Positions 15,845 to 24,268 of a stretch of DNA of 64,000 bases are shown piece by piece. The translations under genes were made by a program, and so were the position numbers. Under the pieces are notes generated by a model, which had not been told where the DNA came from, searched no databases, and worked only from the letters and a program-made list of their open reading frames with translations. Where the stretch lies: positions 143,780 to 207,779 of the forward strand of contig NZ_SBKQ01000006.1 in NCBI RefSeq assembly GCF_004122145.1, given 5' to 3'. Position 1 is the first letter of the stretch, and each line of letters begins with the position of its first letter. Source of the DNA: Flavobacterium piscinae. GTDB taxonomy: Bacteria; Bacteroidota; Bacteroidia; Flavobacteriales; Flavobacteriaceae.

Positions 15845-18061
15845 ATGTTTAAAAATACTTTTCTACTTGCTTTTCTTTGTTTGTCAACTCTTTTGGTTGC
15901 TCAAGAAAAACATCTAAAAAACATCAAACAACTTACCTTTGGCGGTGATAATGCGGAGGCTTATTTTAGTCCGGATGGAAAAAAATTAACGCTTCAAGTG
16001 ACCAATAAAGCGTTTGGCGTTCCGTGTGACCAAATTTTCATGTTGGATTTACAGGAACAAGAATTCAATGAAAATAGTTTGAAATTGATTTCCACCGGAA
16101 AAGGTAGAACCACTTGCTCCTATTATATGCCGGATGGAAAACATATTTTGTATGCTTCTACACACGCAGACAACCATGCTTGTCCTGCTCCACCAAAATC
16201 AACCGATGGAAAATACCTTTGGGCCATTTATCCGGAATTTGATATTTACATAGCGGATTTGAATGGGAATATCACTAAAAAATTGACTGATTCTCCGGGT
16301 TATGATGCCGAAGCAGTGGTTTCTCCTGACGGAAAAAAAATTGCCTTCACCAGCATCAGAAGTGGTGATTTGGAAATTTATACGATGGACATTGATGGTT
16401 CAAACTTGAAACAAATCACTTTTGGTTTGGGTTATGACGGGGGTTGTTTCTTTTCGCATGACAGCAAGAAAATTGTATTCCGTTCTTCACGTCCAAAAAC
16501 GGAGGAAGAAATCAAAGAATACAAAGAGTTGTTGAGCCAAAATTTGGTTGCTCCTTCGGAAATGGAAATTTACACTTGTAACATTGACGGTTCTGATTTA
16601 AAACAAATTACTAATTTAGGTAAAGCCAATTGGGCTCCCTACTTTCATCCGTCAGACCAAAAAATCATTTTTTCCTCCAATCATCATTCAACCAGAGGAT
16701 ATGATTTTCAATTGTACATGATTGATATCAATGGAGAAAATTTACGTCAAATTACCTGGGAAAGTGAATTCAATGCCTTTCCAATGTTTTCACCCGATGG
16801 AAAAAAATTGGTTTTTTCGAGTAATCGAATGCAGTCGAAACCCAGAGAAACCAATGTGTTCATAGCGGATTGGGTAGATCAAGACGAAGCGGAATTGACG
16901 CAACCCAAATCGTTGAAAAAACATATTTCTTATTTAGCTTCTGATGAATTACAAGGGCGATTAACCGGTTCAAAAGGTGAAGAATTGGCTGCTAATTATT
17001 TGGTAAAAGAATTGAAAAGTTTGGGTTTAAAACCATTTGACGGAAAAAATTATATTCAAAAATTTGACTATAAAGTACGTTTGAATCCGCATGATTCCAC
17101 CCAAATCAAACCAAATTCAGGTAAAAATGTGGTAGGCTTTTTAGATAACAAAGCGACCAAAACCATTTTAATTGGAGCACATTATGACCATTTGGGATTG
17201 AATGAGCACAATCATTCTTCTAAACCCAATTCAAAAGGAGAAATTCACAACGGTGCGGATGACAATGCTTCAGGTGTAGCGGCTGTTTTGGAATTGGCCC
17301 GCATGTATGCCAAAAATAAATCGACTGAAAACGTAAATTATTTATTTGCCTTTTTCTCTGGTGAAGAAGACGGACTAATCGGTTCGAAACAATTGGCCAA
17401 TGTGTTGAAAAATAATCATCCGAATATTATCAGCATGATAAATTTGGACATGATTGGTCGTTTGAACGAAATGAAAAACCTGACGGTTGGCGGTGTAGGA
17501 ACCAATCCCAACTTCAAATCGATTGTGGAACGAAATAAACCGGCCGGATTTGCGGTGACCTTGGACGAAAGCGGCATGGGACCTTCGGATCATACTTCTT
17601 TTTATTTGAAAAATATTCCGGTGTTATTTTTCTTTACCGGAACGCATGCTGATTACCACAAACCTTCGGATGATGAAGAAAAAATTAATTATTACGGTGT
17701 TCGCAACATTACTGATTATGTTTTCAGAGTGTGTAATGAAATCGCTGCTTTAGACAAAGTAGAATTTGTTCCTACCAAAACTGATGCTCCTAAAACCGCT
17801 CCCAAATACAAAGTAACCTTAGGCATCATGCCGGATTATACCGATCACGGCGACGGATTACATGTAGATGGTGTTACGGATAACAGACCGGCTCAATTGG
17901 CCGGAATACAAGGCGGTGATGTGATCCTAAAAATTGGCGATTGTGAGATTAAAGAAGTGTATGGCTATATGAATTGTTTATCAAAAATCAATTCCGGAGA
18001 TGAATTACCGGTTACATTTAAACGCAATGGTGAAATGAAAACGGTTACCGTAAAATTCTAA
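15845..18061 (+). CDS. Secreted M28 metallopeptidase with N-terminal TolB-like propeller and C-terminal PDZ
   Basis: From the ATG at 15845 the protein has 738 residues and a signal peptide ending at VAQ. Residues about 25-360 carry repeated PD40/TolB propeller motifs (FSPDGKK, VSPDGKK, IDGSNLKQIT and similar). The M28 domain follows with the full zinc set: GAHYDHLG, GADDNASG, FSGEEDGLIG, NLDMIGR and a late His in THADYHKPSDD. The last 90 residues form a PDZ domain (VTDNRPAQLAGIQGGDVIL). It probably is an aminopeptidase acting on peptides in the periplasm or at the surface. The reading frame is open upstream to 15752, but a -7 box and the signal peptide fix this start. Confidence 0.9.
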   Translation: MFKNTFLLAFLCLSTLLVAQEKHLKNIKQLTFGGDNAEAYFSPDGKKLTLQVTNKAFGVPCDQIFMLDLQEQEFNENSLKLISTGKGRTTCSYYMPDGKHILYASTHADNHACPAPPKSTDGKYLWAIYPEFDIYIADLNGNITKKLTDSPGYDAEAVVSPDGKKIAFTSIRSGDLEIYTMDIDGSNLKQITFGLGYDGGCFFSHDSKKIVFRSSRPKTEEEIKEYKELLSQNLVAPSEMEIYTCNIDGSDLKQITNLGKANWAPYFHPSDQKIIFSSNHHSTRGYDFQLYMIDINGENLRQITWESEFNAFPMFSPDGKKLVFSSNRMQSKPRETNVFIADWVDQDEAELTQPKSLKKHISYLASDELQGRLTGSKGEELAANYLVKELKSLGLKPFDGKNYIQKFDYKVRLNPHDSTQIKPNSGKNVVGFLDNKATKTILIGAHYDHLGLNEHNHSSKPNSKGEIHNGADDNASGVAAVLELARMYAKNKSTENVNYLFAFFSGEEDGLIGSKQLANVLKNNHPNIISMINLDMIGRLNEMKNLTVGGVGTNPNFKSIVERNKPAGFAVTLDESGMGPSDHTSFYLKNIPVLFFFTGTHADYHKPSDDEEKINYYGVRNITDYVFRVCNEIAALDKVEFVPTKTDAPKTAPKYKVTLGIMPDYTDHGDGLHVDGVTDNRPAQLAGIQGGDVILKIGDCEIKEVYGYMNCLSKINSGDELPVTFKRNGEMKTVTVKF

Positions 18062-18082
18062 CTTCATTTACATAAAAAACAG

Positions 18083-18108
18083 ACCATCAATCCCATCCGA
18101 TTGATGGT
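18083..18108. terminator. Bidirectional terminator between the M28 protease gene and holA
   Basis: ACCATCAATC (18083-18092) pairs with GATTGATGGT (18099-18108) over 10 bp. An A tract lies on the left and a T tract on the right, so it can serve both convergent genes. Confidence 0.85.
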
Positions 18109-18111
18109 TTT

Positions 18112-19119
18112 TTATTTTGCAAAAATGGTAGTCAGCAACTCTTTGTACAAATCTTCATCATTCAATTGATTCGCACCTACTCCTTTGCTTTTCACATCAA
18201 TTTCGCGTAGTTTGGCAACGATGGAGCTGACTTTTTTCATGGGGTAATTTTTCAAGGCGACATCATAATCTTTTAAAAAGTACGGATTTACTTTTATCAC
18301 TTTTGAAACATTTCCGGGTGATTTATCTTTCAATCCATGGTATTGCAACAACGCAGAAAAAAAGGCAAATACCATTCCAATCGTCAGTACTATTGGGTAT
18401 TCTTTTTTGTTTTGCGAAAAATGTTGAGCAATTCGGTAGGATTGCAACTCGTTTCGATCACCAATGGCTTTTCGAAACTCAAACTGATTAAAATCTTTAC
18501 TAAACCCTATATTCGTTTCAATATGATTGGGATTAATGACCGTGCCTTTTGGTAAAATGATTTGTAGTTTGTCTAGTTCATTGCTGATACGACTCAAATC
18601 CGTCCCTAAAAATTCTACCAACATAGCAGCGGCTTTAGGTTCAATGGAATAGTCTTTCGGCTTTAAAACCCTTGAAATCCATGCTGCCACTTGATTTTCG
18701 TATAACTTTTTACTCTCAAAAAGGAGTCCGTTTTTTTCAATGGTTTTGGTTAATTTTTTACGTTTATCCAACGTTTTATATTTGTATGCCATAACCAATA
18801 CCGTTGTAGGTTGTGGGTTTTCAGCATAACTTTCCAATTTGTCTATGGTTCTGGAAAGCTCTTGAGCTTCTTTTACAATCACCACTTGTCGGTCGGCCAT
18901 CATGGGGTAGCGTTTGGCATTGCCCACAATGTCTTCTACCGTTACATCTCGTCCGTACAACACCATTTGGTTGAATCCTTTTTCGTCTTCCGACAAAACA
19001 TTATCTTCAATATATTCCGTTAATTTATCAATATAATAAGGTTCTTCGCCCATTAAAAAATAAATGGGTTTGATGTTTCCGTTTTTTATGTCATTAATAA
19101 TTTTTACAATTTCATCCAT
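18112..19119 (-). CDS. holA: DNA polymerase III subunit delta
   Basis: The 335-residue protein fits the delta subunit of the clamp loader, which opens the beta clamp. The N-terminus carries IYFLMGEEPYYIDKL, typical of HolA where the ATP site is degenerate, then VVIVKEAQEL and later LSRISNELDKL and the C-terminal collar helices. Length is normal (about 340). It is divergent from the HsdR-N-like gene with 58 bp between the start codons. Confidence 0.92.
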   Translation of the reverse strand: MDEIVKIINDIKNGNIKPIYFLMGEEPYYIDKLTEYIEDNVLSEDEKGFNQMVLYGRDVTVEDIVGNAKRYPMMADRQVVIVKEAQELSRTIDKLESYAENPQPTTVLVMAYKYKTLDKRKKLTKTIEKNGLLFESKKLYENQVAAWISRVLKPKDYSIEPKAAAMLVEFLGTDLSRISNELDKLQIILPKGTVINPNHIETNIGFSKDFNQFEFRKAIGDRNELQSYRIAQHFSQNKKEYPIVLTIGMVFAFFSALLQYHGLKDKSPGNVSKVIKVNPYFLKDYDVALKNYPMKKVSSIVAKLREIDVKSKGVGANQLNDEDLYKELLTTIFAK

Positions 19120-19142
19120 GGTAGGGTTGTCTTGGCGAATAA

Positions 19143-19173
19143 GTTGGCTTTTTATTTAAAATAAGTACATTTG
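19143..19173 (+). promoter_or_regulatory. Bacteroidota-type promoter, apparently leaderless
   Basis: GTTG (19143-19146) and TACATTTG (19166-19173) are spaced by 19 bp. Transcription would start about 4 nt after the box, at or next to the ATG at 19178. Confidence 0.6.
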
Positions 19174-19177
19174 CGGT

Positions 19178-19639
19178 ATGCAAAAACTGAATTTTCCCGA
19201 CTATTCCTTTCGCTTCAAAAATAGTGAAAATAACTTGTTGGTTTTTGATGAAATCAGGAAAAAATTTGTGGTACTCACTCCGGAAGAATGGGTACGCATT
19301 CACGTAGTGCAATTTTTAATGGTCGATAAAAACTACCCTAAATCATTGATTAATGTAGAAAAAGTGATTAAAATTAATGGTTTAACTAAGCGTTATGATG
19401 TTGTTGTTTTTCAACCAAATGGAACTGTTTTTTTAGTAGTAGAATGTAAACAACCGAACGTAGCCATTTCACAAACCGTTTTTGATCAAATTGCCCGTTA
19501 TAACTTGACTTTAAAAGCCAATTATTTAATGGTTACCAACGGATTGAATCACTATTTTTGTCAAATGGATTTGGAAAAGGAAAGTTATTTGTTTTTGAAA
19601 GATATTCCTAGTTATAACGCAATAACAAAATCATCTTGA
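19178..19639 (+). CDS. Stand-alone HsdR N-terminal-like PD-(D/E)XK protein
   Basis: The 153-residue protein corresponds to the nuclease-like N-terminal domain found in type I restriction HsdR subunits, here without helicase or methylase partners. The core TKRYDVVVF...LVVECKQP (about residues 70-95) supplies the Asp and the ExK pair of a PD-(D/E)XK site, followed by the QxxRY helix QIARYN. It may be a DNA nuclease or a DNA-end-binding protein; its role is unknown. The gene faces holA, and its stop codon overlaps the TTG start of the glycosyltransferase gene. Confidence 0.8.
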   Translation: MQKLNFPDYSFRFKNSENNLLVFDEIRKKFVVLTPEEWVRIHVVQFLMVDKNYPKSLINVEKVIKINGLTKRYDVVVFQPNGTVFLVVECKQPNVAISQTVFDQIARYNLTLKANYLMVTNGLNHYFCQMDLEKESYLFLKDIPSYNAITKSS

Positions 19640-20631
19640 AAAAAATCGCAGTAGTCATTTTAAATTGGAACGGAGCTAAACTTTTGAAAGAGTTTTTGCC
19701 TTCGGTGGTTAAGTATTCGCAAGAAGGAACGGTTTATTTGATTGACAATGCTTCTACAGATGATTCAATAATGGTTTTGAAGCAAGAATTTCCGTCTGTT
19801 AAAATCATTCAAAACAAAGAGAATTATGGATTTGCACAAGGTTATAATGAAGGATTACAAAACATTGAAGAAGAAATTTTTTGTTTAGTCAACTCCGATA
19901 TTGCAGTAACCGAAAATTGGCTCACTCCTATTCTATCCCTTTTTGAAAGTCATCCAAATACGGCGATTGTTCAACCTAAAATTCTAGATTACAAAAAGAA
20001 AACCCATTTCGAATATGCCGGAGCCGGTGGAGGTTTTATTGATAAATTTGGTTATCCTTATTGTCGAGGACGCATTTTTGATACGATTGAAGAAGACAAA
20101 GGACAATACAACGACACTCGACAAATATTTTGGGCCTCCGGAGCCTGTTTTTTTATCCGAAAAGATGTGTTTCAAGAATTAAAGGGTTTTGATGCCGATT
20201 TTTTTGCCCATCAAGAAGAAATCGATTTGTGTTGGCGGAGCTTTACCTTGAATTACGATACTTTTTATTGTGGTCAATCGACGGTTTATCACTTGGGAGG
20301 AGGAACTTTATCGAATGCTAATCCAAGGAAAACCTTTTTAAATTTTAGGAATTCATTATTGATGCTAACAAAGAATTTACCGTCAAATAAATTATTTTTC
20401 ATAGTTGTCGGAAGAATGATTTTAGATGGCATTGCAGGCATTCAATTTATATCGAAGGGAAAGTACAAACACACTATTTCGATAATTAAAGCCCATTTTT
20501 CATTTTACGGCTTGTTAATTAAAACCATACGAAAACGAAAAGTGAAAGTCAAGAGTAGCTATTACCATACTACAAGTATTGTTTACAACTATTTTGTAAA
20601 AAAATGCACGCTATTTGTGGATAAATTTTAA
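19636..20631 (+). CDS. Family 2 glycosyltransferase (rhamnosyltransferase-like)
   Basis: The 331-residue protein has the GT-A fold of GT2 enzymes: VVILNWNGAKLL at the start, DNASTDDS for nucleotide-sugar binding, the short acidic motif in CLVNSDIAV, and EEIDLCWR as the catalytic-region motif. It lacks an N-terminal signal and probably works at the inner face of the membrane on cell-surface polysaccharide or glycolipid. The start codon is TTG at 19636, sharing TTGA with the preceding stop, so translation is likely coupled. Confidence 0.88.
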   Translation: MKKIAVVILNWNGAKLLKEFLPSVVKYSQEGTVYLIDNASTDDSIMVLKQEFPSVKIIQNKENYGFAQGYNEGLQNIEEEIFCLVNSDIAVTENWLTPILSLFESHPNTAIVQPKILDYKKKTHFEYAGAGGGFIDKFGYPYCRGRIFDTIEEDKGQYNDTRQIFWASGACFFIRKDVFQELKGFDADFFAHQEEIDLCWRSFTLNYDTFYCGQSTVYHLGGGTLSNANPRKTFLNFRNSLLMLTKNLPSNKLFFIVVGRMILDGIAGIQFISKGKYKHTISIIKAHFSFYGLLIKTIRKRKVKVKSSYYHTTSIVYNYFVKKCTLFVDKF

Positions 20632-20677
20632 CATTAGTTTATCTATTAAAATGTAATTCTATTCACAGAATGACATT

Positions 20678-20685
20678 AATTTTGT
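20678..20685 (+). promoter_or_regulatory. -7 box (TAATTTTG) before the OmpA gene
   Basis: Exact TAnnTTTG, 21 bp before the ATG at 20707. No clear -33 element. Confidence 0.4.
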
Positions 20686-20706
20686 AAAAAATAAAAAATC
20701 ATAATT

Positions 20707-21543
20707 ATGAGAAAAGTAGTTTTATTACTATCTATTGTTGCCTTAACCTTAGGCTCTTGTGGCACCAAAAAGAAAATAGCAGAATTGGAGGCAAAAAACA
20801 AAGAATGTCAAGATTTACTGAACACTGCAACTTCAAAATTAAACTTGTGTTTAAGTGAAAAAGAATTACTTACCAATCAAGTTAATGATTTGAAGAAAAA
20901 CAATTCGGATTTAATCAACAACATGGGTAATTTAACAACGCTAACCGCCAAAGGAGCAGAGAATCTTGAAAAATCATTAGAAAGTTTAAAAGAAAAAGAT
21001 TTAAAAATTTCGCGTTTGCAAGATGCCTTGACGAAAAAAGACAGTGTTACGTTGGCCTTAGTAACAAGTTTAAAAGGGGCTGTTGGGATTTCTGACCCGG
21101 ATATTGAAATTAATGTTGATAAAGGTGTTGTGATGATTTCAATCGCCGATAAATTGCTTTTTAAATCAGGTAGTTATGAAATAAGCGATCGTGCCAAAGA
21201 AATTTTAGGTAAAGTGGCTAAAGTTGTAAAAGACAAACCCGATTTTGAATGTATGGTAGAAAGTCATACAGACAACGTTCCGTATAAAAATGGTGTGCTT
21301 GTTGATAACTGGGATTTGAGTGTGAAACGTGCTACCGCTGTAGTTCGAGTGCTTACTAACACGCACAAAGTAAATCCGCGTCAGCTTATTGCAGCCGGAA
21401 GAAGCGAATACCTTCCATTGGTTGAAAACAATACGGTTGAAAACAGAGCCGCTAATCGCAGAACAAGAATAATTGTAATGCCAAAAATCGATCAGTTTTA
21501 TGACATGATTGAAAAAGAAATGAAAAAACAAACCGGAAAATAA
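20707..21543 (+). CDS. OmpA-family peptidoglycan-associated lipoprotein with coiled coil
   Basis: The 278-residue protein has a lipoprotein signal (VALTLGSC, Cys about residue 18), a coiled coil (about 22-115) and an OmpA-like C-terminal domain (about 140-270). The latter shows KLLFKSGSYEIS, ESHTDNVPY and RATAVVRVLTN, the peptidoglycan-binding motifs. It should link the outer membrane to the cell wall. A strong terminator follows directly, so it is monocistronic. Confidence 0.9.
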   Translation: MRKVVLLLSIVALTLGSCGTKKKIAELEAKNKECQDLLNTATSKLNLCLSEKELLTNQVNDLKKNNSDLINNMGNLTTLTAKGAENLEKSLESLKEKDLKISRLQDALTKKDSVTLALVTSLKGAVGISDPDIEINVDKGVVMISIADKLLFKSGSYEISDRAKEILGKVAKVVKDKPDFECMVESHTDNVPYKNGVLVDNWDLSVKRATAVVRVLTNTHKVNPRQLIAAGRSEYLPLVENNTVENRAANRRTRIIVMPKIDQFYDMIEKEMKKQTGK

Positions 21544-21566
21544 TTTTCAAAAGGTATCCCCATTAT

Positions 21567-21600
21567 AAAACGTCACAATTTTCGTGGCGTTTTTTTTTGC
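21567..21600 (+). terminator. Rho-independent terminator of the OmpA gene
   Basis: AACGTCAC (21569-21576) pairs with GTGGCGTT (21584-21591) with one G-U pair, followed by a run of T. Confidence 0.8.
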
Positions 21601-21624
21601 TTTTTTTTTTGCAAAAATTTCCTC

Positions 21625-21657
21625 TTTGTTAAAACAAGAATTAATTTCCTACCTTTA
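21625..21657 (+). promoter_or_regulatory. Promoter before the SRPBCC gene
   Basis: TTTG (21625-21628), 21-bp spacer, then TACCTTTA (21650-21657), one mismatch to TAnnTTTG. The ATG follows at 21687. Confidence 0.5.
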
Positions 21658-21686
21658 CATCGTTATTTAAATAGCATCCATTCGCA

Positions 21687-22748
21687 ATGAAAATATTAAA
21701 GTATATTTTACTATTAATTTTGTTGATTTTAATTGCTTTTACGGTTTATTTGTCAACCCAAAACGGTTTATTTTCAGTTACCAAAAGTAAAGTAATTAAC
21801 ATTGAAAAATCGGCTCTTTTTCAATATGTAAATGATTATCAAAATTGGGAATCATTTTGTGGATTAGATGAAGAGGAATTGAAAATTAGTTACCCCAAAA
21901 GCACCATTGGTGTGGGTGGATCATTTAGTTGGACAGGGAAAGATGGAGAAGGTTCTGTAAAAACTATTTATTTAAAAGAAAACGACAGTATTGCTCAGAA
22001 AGTGAATTGGAATGGAGAATCAGGAGATGCTTACATTACCTTTAAAGATACCATTGGAGGAACCAAAGTTACAATGAATTCTAGTGGAGAATTAGATTTC
22101 ATGGGAAAATTACAGTCCTTATTTTACGGTGGATTTGAAAAAAAATTAAGTACCGATTTTGAAAACAAACTGGCTTCATTAGATAAAGTACTTCGTAAAG
22201 AAATTTCAACTTATTCAATAGATTTAAATGGAATTGTTGAAGTATTACCTCAAATTTACTTAAAGCGAAAAGGTGAAAGTAAGGTTACTGATTTTTATAG
22301 TGTTCTTCAAAAATCGTTGCCTTTGCTTCATAATTTTGTAACAGAAAATAACATCAAAACCAACAACCAAAAGTTTGTCATTTTTGATACTTACGATGTA
22401 GCAAAAAACAAAACGGTGTTTTCTATTGCCACACCGTTAAAAGAAATTATTTATACCACTCCAGAAAGTGAATTTACAGTGGATAGTATTCCATCACACC
22501 AAGCGTTAAAAATAGTTTTAAAAGGCGATTATTCACACAGTAAAGAAGCATGGGATAAAGGTTTTGATTTCCTCAAAAAAAACAATTTAGACCAAAATTT
22601 TGACGGTGCTTTTCGTGAAGTGTATGTGAAAAACAGAGCCGATGTTAAGCAACCTTCGCAATGGTTAACCGAAATTTATATACCGATTAAGCAACAAACA
22701 AATCAAGTGATTTCTCCATCACTAGTAAACGCTACTCCTATTGAATAG
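21687..22748 (+). CDS. Membrane-anchored SRPBCC and GyrI-like domain protein
   Basis: The 353-residue protein has one N-terminal membrane helix (about 4-22). A START/SRPBCC ligand-binding domain follows (about 30-165; FQYVNDYQNWESFCG and GGSFSWTGKDGEGS match polyketide-cyclase-like members). The C-terminal half (about 180-345) resembles GyrI/AraC effector-binding domains, with ALKIVLKGDYSHSKEAWDK and a late LTEIYIPIK. It probably binds a small hydrophobic ligand outside the cytoplasm; the ligand is unknown. The ECF sigma gene follows after 70 bp. Confidence 0.75.
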   Translation: MKILKYILLLILLILIAFTVYLSTQNGLFSVTKSKVINIEKSALFQYVNDYQNWESFCGLDEEELKISYPKSTIGVGGSFSWTGKDGEGSVKTIYLKENDSIAQKVNWNGESGDAYITFKDTIGGTKVTMNSSGELDFMGKLQSLFYGGFEKKLSTDFENKLASLDKVLRKEISTYSIDLNGIVEVLPQIYLKRKGESKVTDFYSVLQKSLPLLHNFVTENNIKTNNQKFVIFDTYDVAKNKTVFSIATPLKEIIYTTPESEFTVDSIPSHQALKIVLKGDYSHSKEAWDKGFDFLKKNNLDQNFDGAFREVYVKNRADVKQPSQWLTEIYIPIKQQTNQVISPSLVNATPIE

Positions 22749-22776
22749 CTAAGAATTATATTTTTAAAAAACTATT

Positions 22777-22804
22777 AAACCTTTTTGTACATTCACAGTC
22801 TAAT
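22777..22804 (+). promoter_or_regulatory. Possible ECF-sigma promoter (autoregulation)
   Basis: AAACC (22777-22781) and GTCTAAT (22798-22804) are separated by 16 bp, resembling the AACC/GTC arrangement of ECF promoters. It precedes the ECF sigma gene, whose GTG is at 22819, so self-activation is plausible. Confidence 0.4.
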
Positions 22805-22818
22805 CGATAAACACGGTT

Positions 22819-23361
22819 GTGCAAGACGAAAAAGCTTTTATAGAAGCGTTATTAAATCCCAAAACGCAGCGAAATGCCTTTCAGCAGTTGGTATCTCAAT
22901 ACCAGCGACCTTTGTATTCACATATTCGTAATTTGGTTTTAAATCACGATGATGCCGATGATGTTTTACAAAATACTTTTGTCAAAGTTTTTAGAAACTT
23001 AAACGCATTTAAAGGAGAAAGTAAGCTGTTTTCGTGGATGTACCGCATTGCAACCAATGAATCGCTCACTTTTTTGCAACAAAAATCAAAACGATTTCAA
23101 ACGACCAGCGAAGAATATTTGCAACAACAAACCGAAAAAATCCAAGCCGATGAATATTTTGATGGTGATGAAATTCAATTAAAACTGCAAAAAGCAATTG
23201 CTCGACTACCGGAAAAACAACAACTCGTGTTTAAAATGAAATATTTTGAAGAATTAAAATATGAAGAAATATCAGAAATTTTAGGTACATCAGTTGGAGG
23301 ATTGAAAGCTTCCTACCACATTGCAGTAAAAAAAATTGAAGAATATTTAAACGTTGATTAA
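22819..23361 (+). CDS. ECF-type RNA polymerase sigma factor
   Basis: The 180-residue protein has sigma region 2 (about 25-90: HDDADDVLQNTFVKVFRNL, then SWMYRIATNESL) and region 4 (about 125-175: LPEKQQLVFKMKYFEELKY, EEISEILGTSVGGLKAS as helix-turn-helix). Regions 1 and 3 are absent, as in ECF factors. The start codon is GTG. Downstream lie an anti-sigma-like membrane protein (30 bp) and a Spy-like periplasmic protein, forming a three-gene envelope-stress cassette. Confidence 0.93.
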   Translation: MQDEKAFIEALLNPKTQRNAFQQLVSQYQRPLYSHIRNLVLNHDDADDVLQNTFVKVFRNLNAFKGESKLFSWMYRIATNESLTFLQQKSKRFQTTSEEYLQQQTEKIQADEYFDGDEIQLKLQKAIARLPEKQQLVFKMKYFEELKYEEISEILGTSVGGLKASYHIAVKKIEEYLNVD

Positions 23362-23391
23362 ACCATTGCAAATTTTTAAAGTCAAACAAGT

Positions 23392-23805
23392 ATGAATCCA
23401 ATAGATTTACATAAACAACCAAAAATTAAATCGGGCTTTAAAGTTCCCGAAAGTTATTTTGAAGAACTCGAATCCAGAATTTCAGCTCAATTAGCTATCG
23501 AAGAGCCGAAAGTAATTCAATTGAATCCCAATCGAAAATATTGGTTTTCTGCTATTGCTGCTGTTGTTGTTTTGGCAGTCAGTATTCCTTTATATCAAAA
23601 CTGGAAAGTAAATTCAACAACTCTGGATGATGAATCTATAGAACAGTATTTAAGCTATCATCCAACTATTTATACGGAAGATATCATTAGTCATTTAGAC
23701 GAATCCGATTTAATTTCTTTGCAAGAGCAACAATCATTAGAAACGGAAACCATTGAAAAATATTTACTTGAAAACAAAACCATTGAACAATATCTTATCG
23801 ATTAA
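23392..23805 (+). CDS. Single-pass membrane protein, probable anti-sigma factor
   Basis: The 137 residues comprise a cytoplasmic part (1-45, with HKQPKIKSGFKVPESYFEE), one membrane helix (about 47-65, YWFSAIAAVVVLAVSIPLY) and an acidic periplasmic tail containing the repeats ESIEQYLS, ETIEKYLLE and KTIEQYLID. No zinc-binding ZAS motif is present. The position right after an ECF sigma gene and the topology suggest that the cytoplasmic part binds the sigma factor; this is inference. Confidence 0.65.
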   Translation: MNPIDLHKQPKIKSGFKVPESYFEELESRISAQLAIEEPKVIQLNPNRKYWFSAIAAVVVLAVSIPLYQNWKVNSTTLDDESIEQYLSYHPTIYTEDIISHLDESDLISLQEQQSLETETIEKYLLENKTIEQYLID

Positions 23806-23815
23806 AAAGAATACC

Positions 23816-24268
23816 ATGAAAAAAAGTACCATTTATACACTATTTATTTGTTTGATTTTTACATCAACAGGTTTTGCACAAGGTGGCAAAAGAGATAAAG
23901 TAAAAGCTTTAAAAACTGCTTTTATTACAAATGAATTAAGTTTAACTTCTCAAGAAGCTGAAAAGTTTTGGCCGATTTATAACGCTTTTGAAGACAAGCA
24001 ATTTGAATTACGTCACGAAAAAATGAAGTCCTATATGAAACGTATGGATGCTGATTTGGATTCAATGTCTGAAAAAGAAGCAGCTGTTTTACTTTCTCAA
24101 TTGGAAAGTGTTGAAGAAGAAACACATCAATTGAGAAAAAAATTGGTGGCTGATTTAAAGAATGTAATCAGCTCGCATAAAATAATTAAACTCAAAAAAG
24201 CTGAAGAAGATTTTAATCGAAATCTTTTGAAACAATACCGTGAAAACCGTTCGTCTAAAAGAAATTAA
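23816..24268 (+). CDS. Spy/CpxP-like periplasmic protein of ECF cassette
   Basis: From the ATG at 23816 the protein has 150 residues and a signal peptide ending at FAQ. The mature chain is almost wholly helical and charged; LSLTSQEAEKFWPIYNAFE is typical of LTxxQ/Spy-like proteins called sensors of ECF sigma factors in Flavobacteriaceae. It may act as periplasmic chaperone or stress sensor controlling the sigma/anti-sigma pair encoded just upstream. The stop codon overlaps that of the convergent gene (24265-24268). Confidence 0.75.
   Translation: MKKSTIYTLFICLIFTSTGFAQGGKRDKVKALKTAFITNELSLTSQEAEKFWPIYNAFEDKQFELRHEKMKSYMKRMDADLDSMSEKEAAVLLSQLESVEEETHQLRKKLVADLKNVISSHKIIKLKKAEEDFNRNLLKQYRENRSSKRN

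Noticed and set aside
19178..19639. Part of a restriction-modification system
   Set aside because: No hsdM, hsdS or helicase part of hsdR in the window; the gene is a single complete domain between housekeeping genes.
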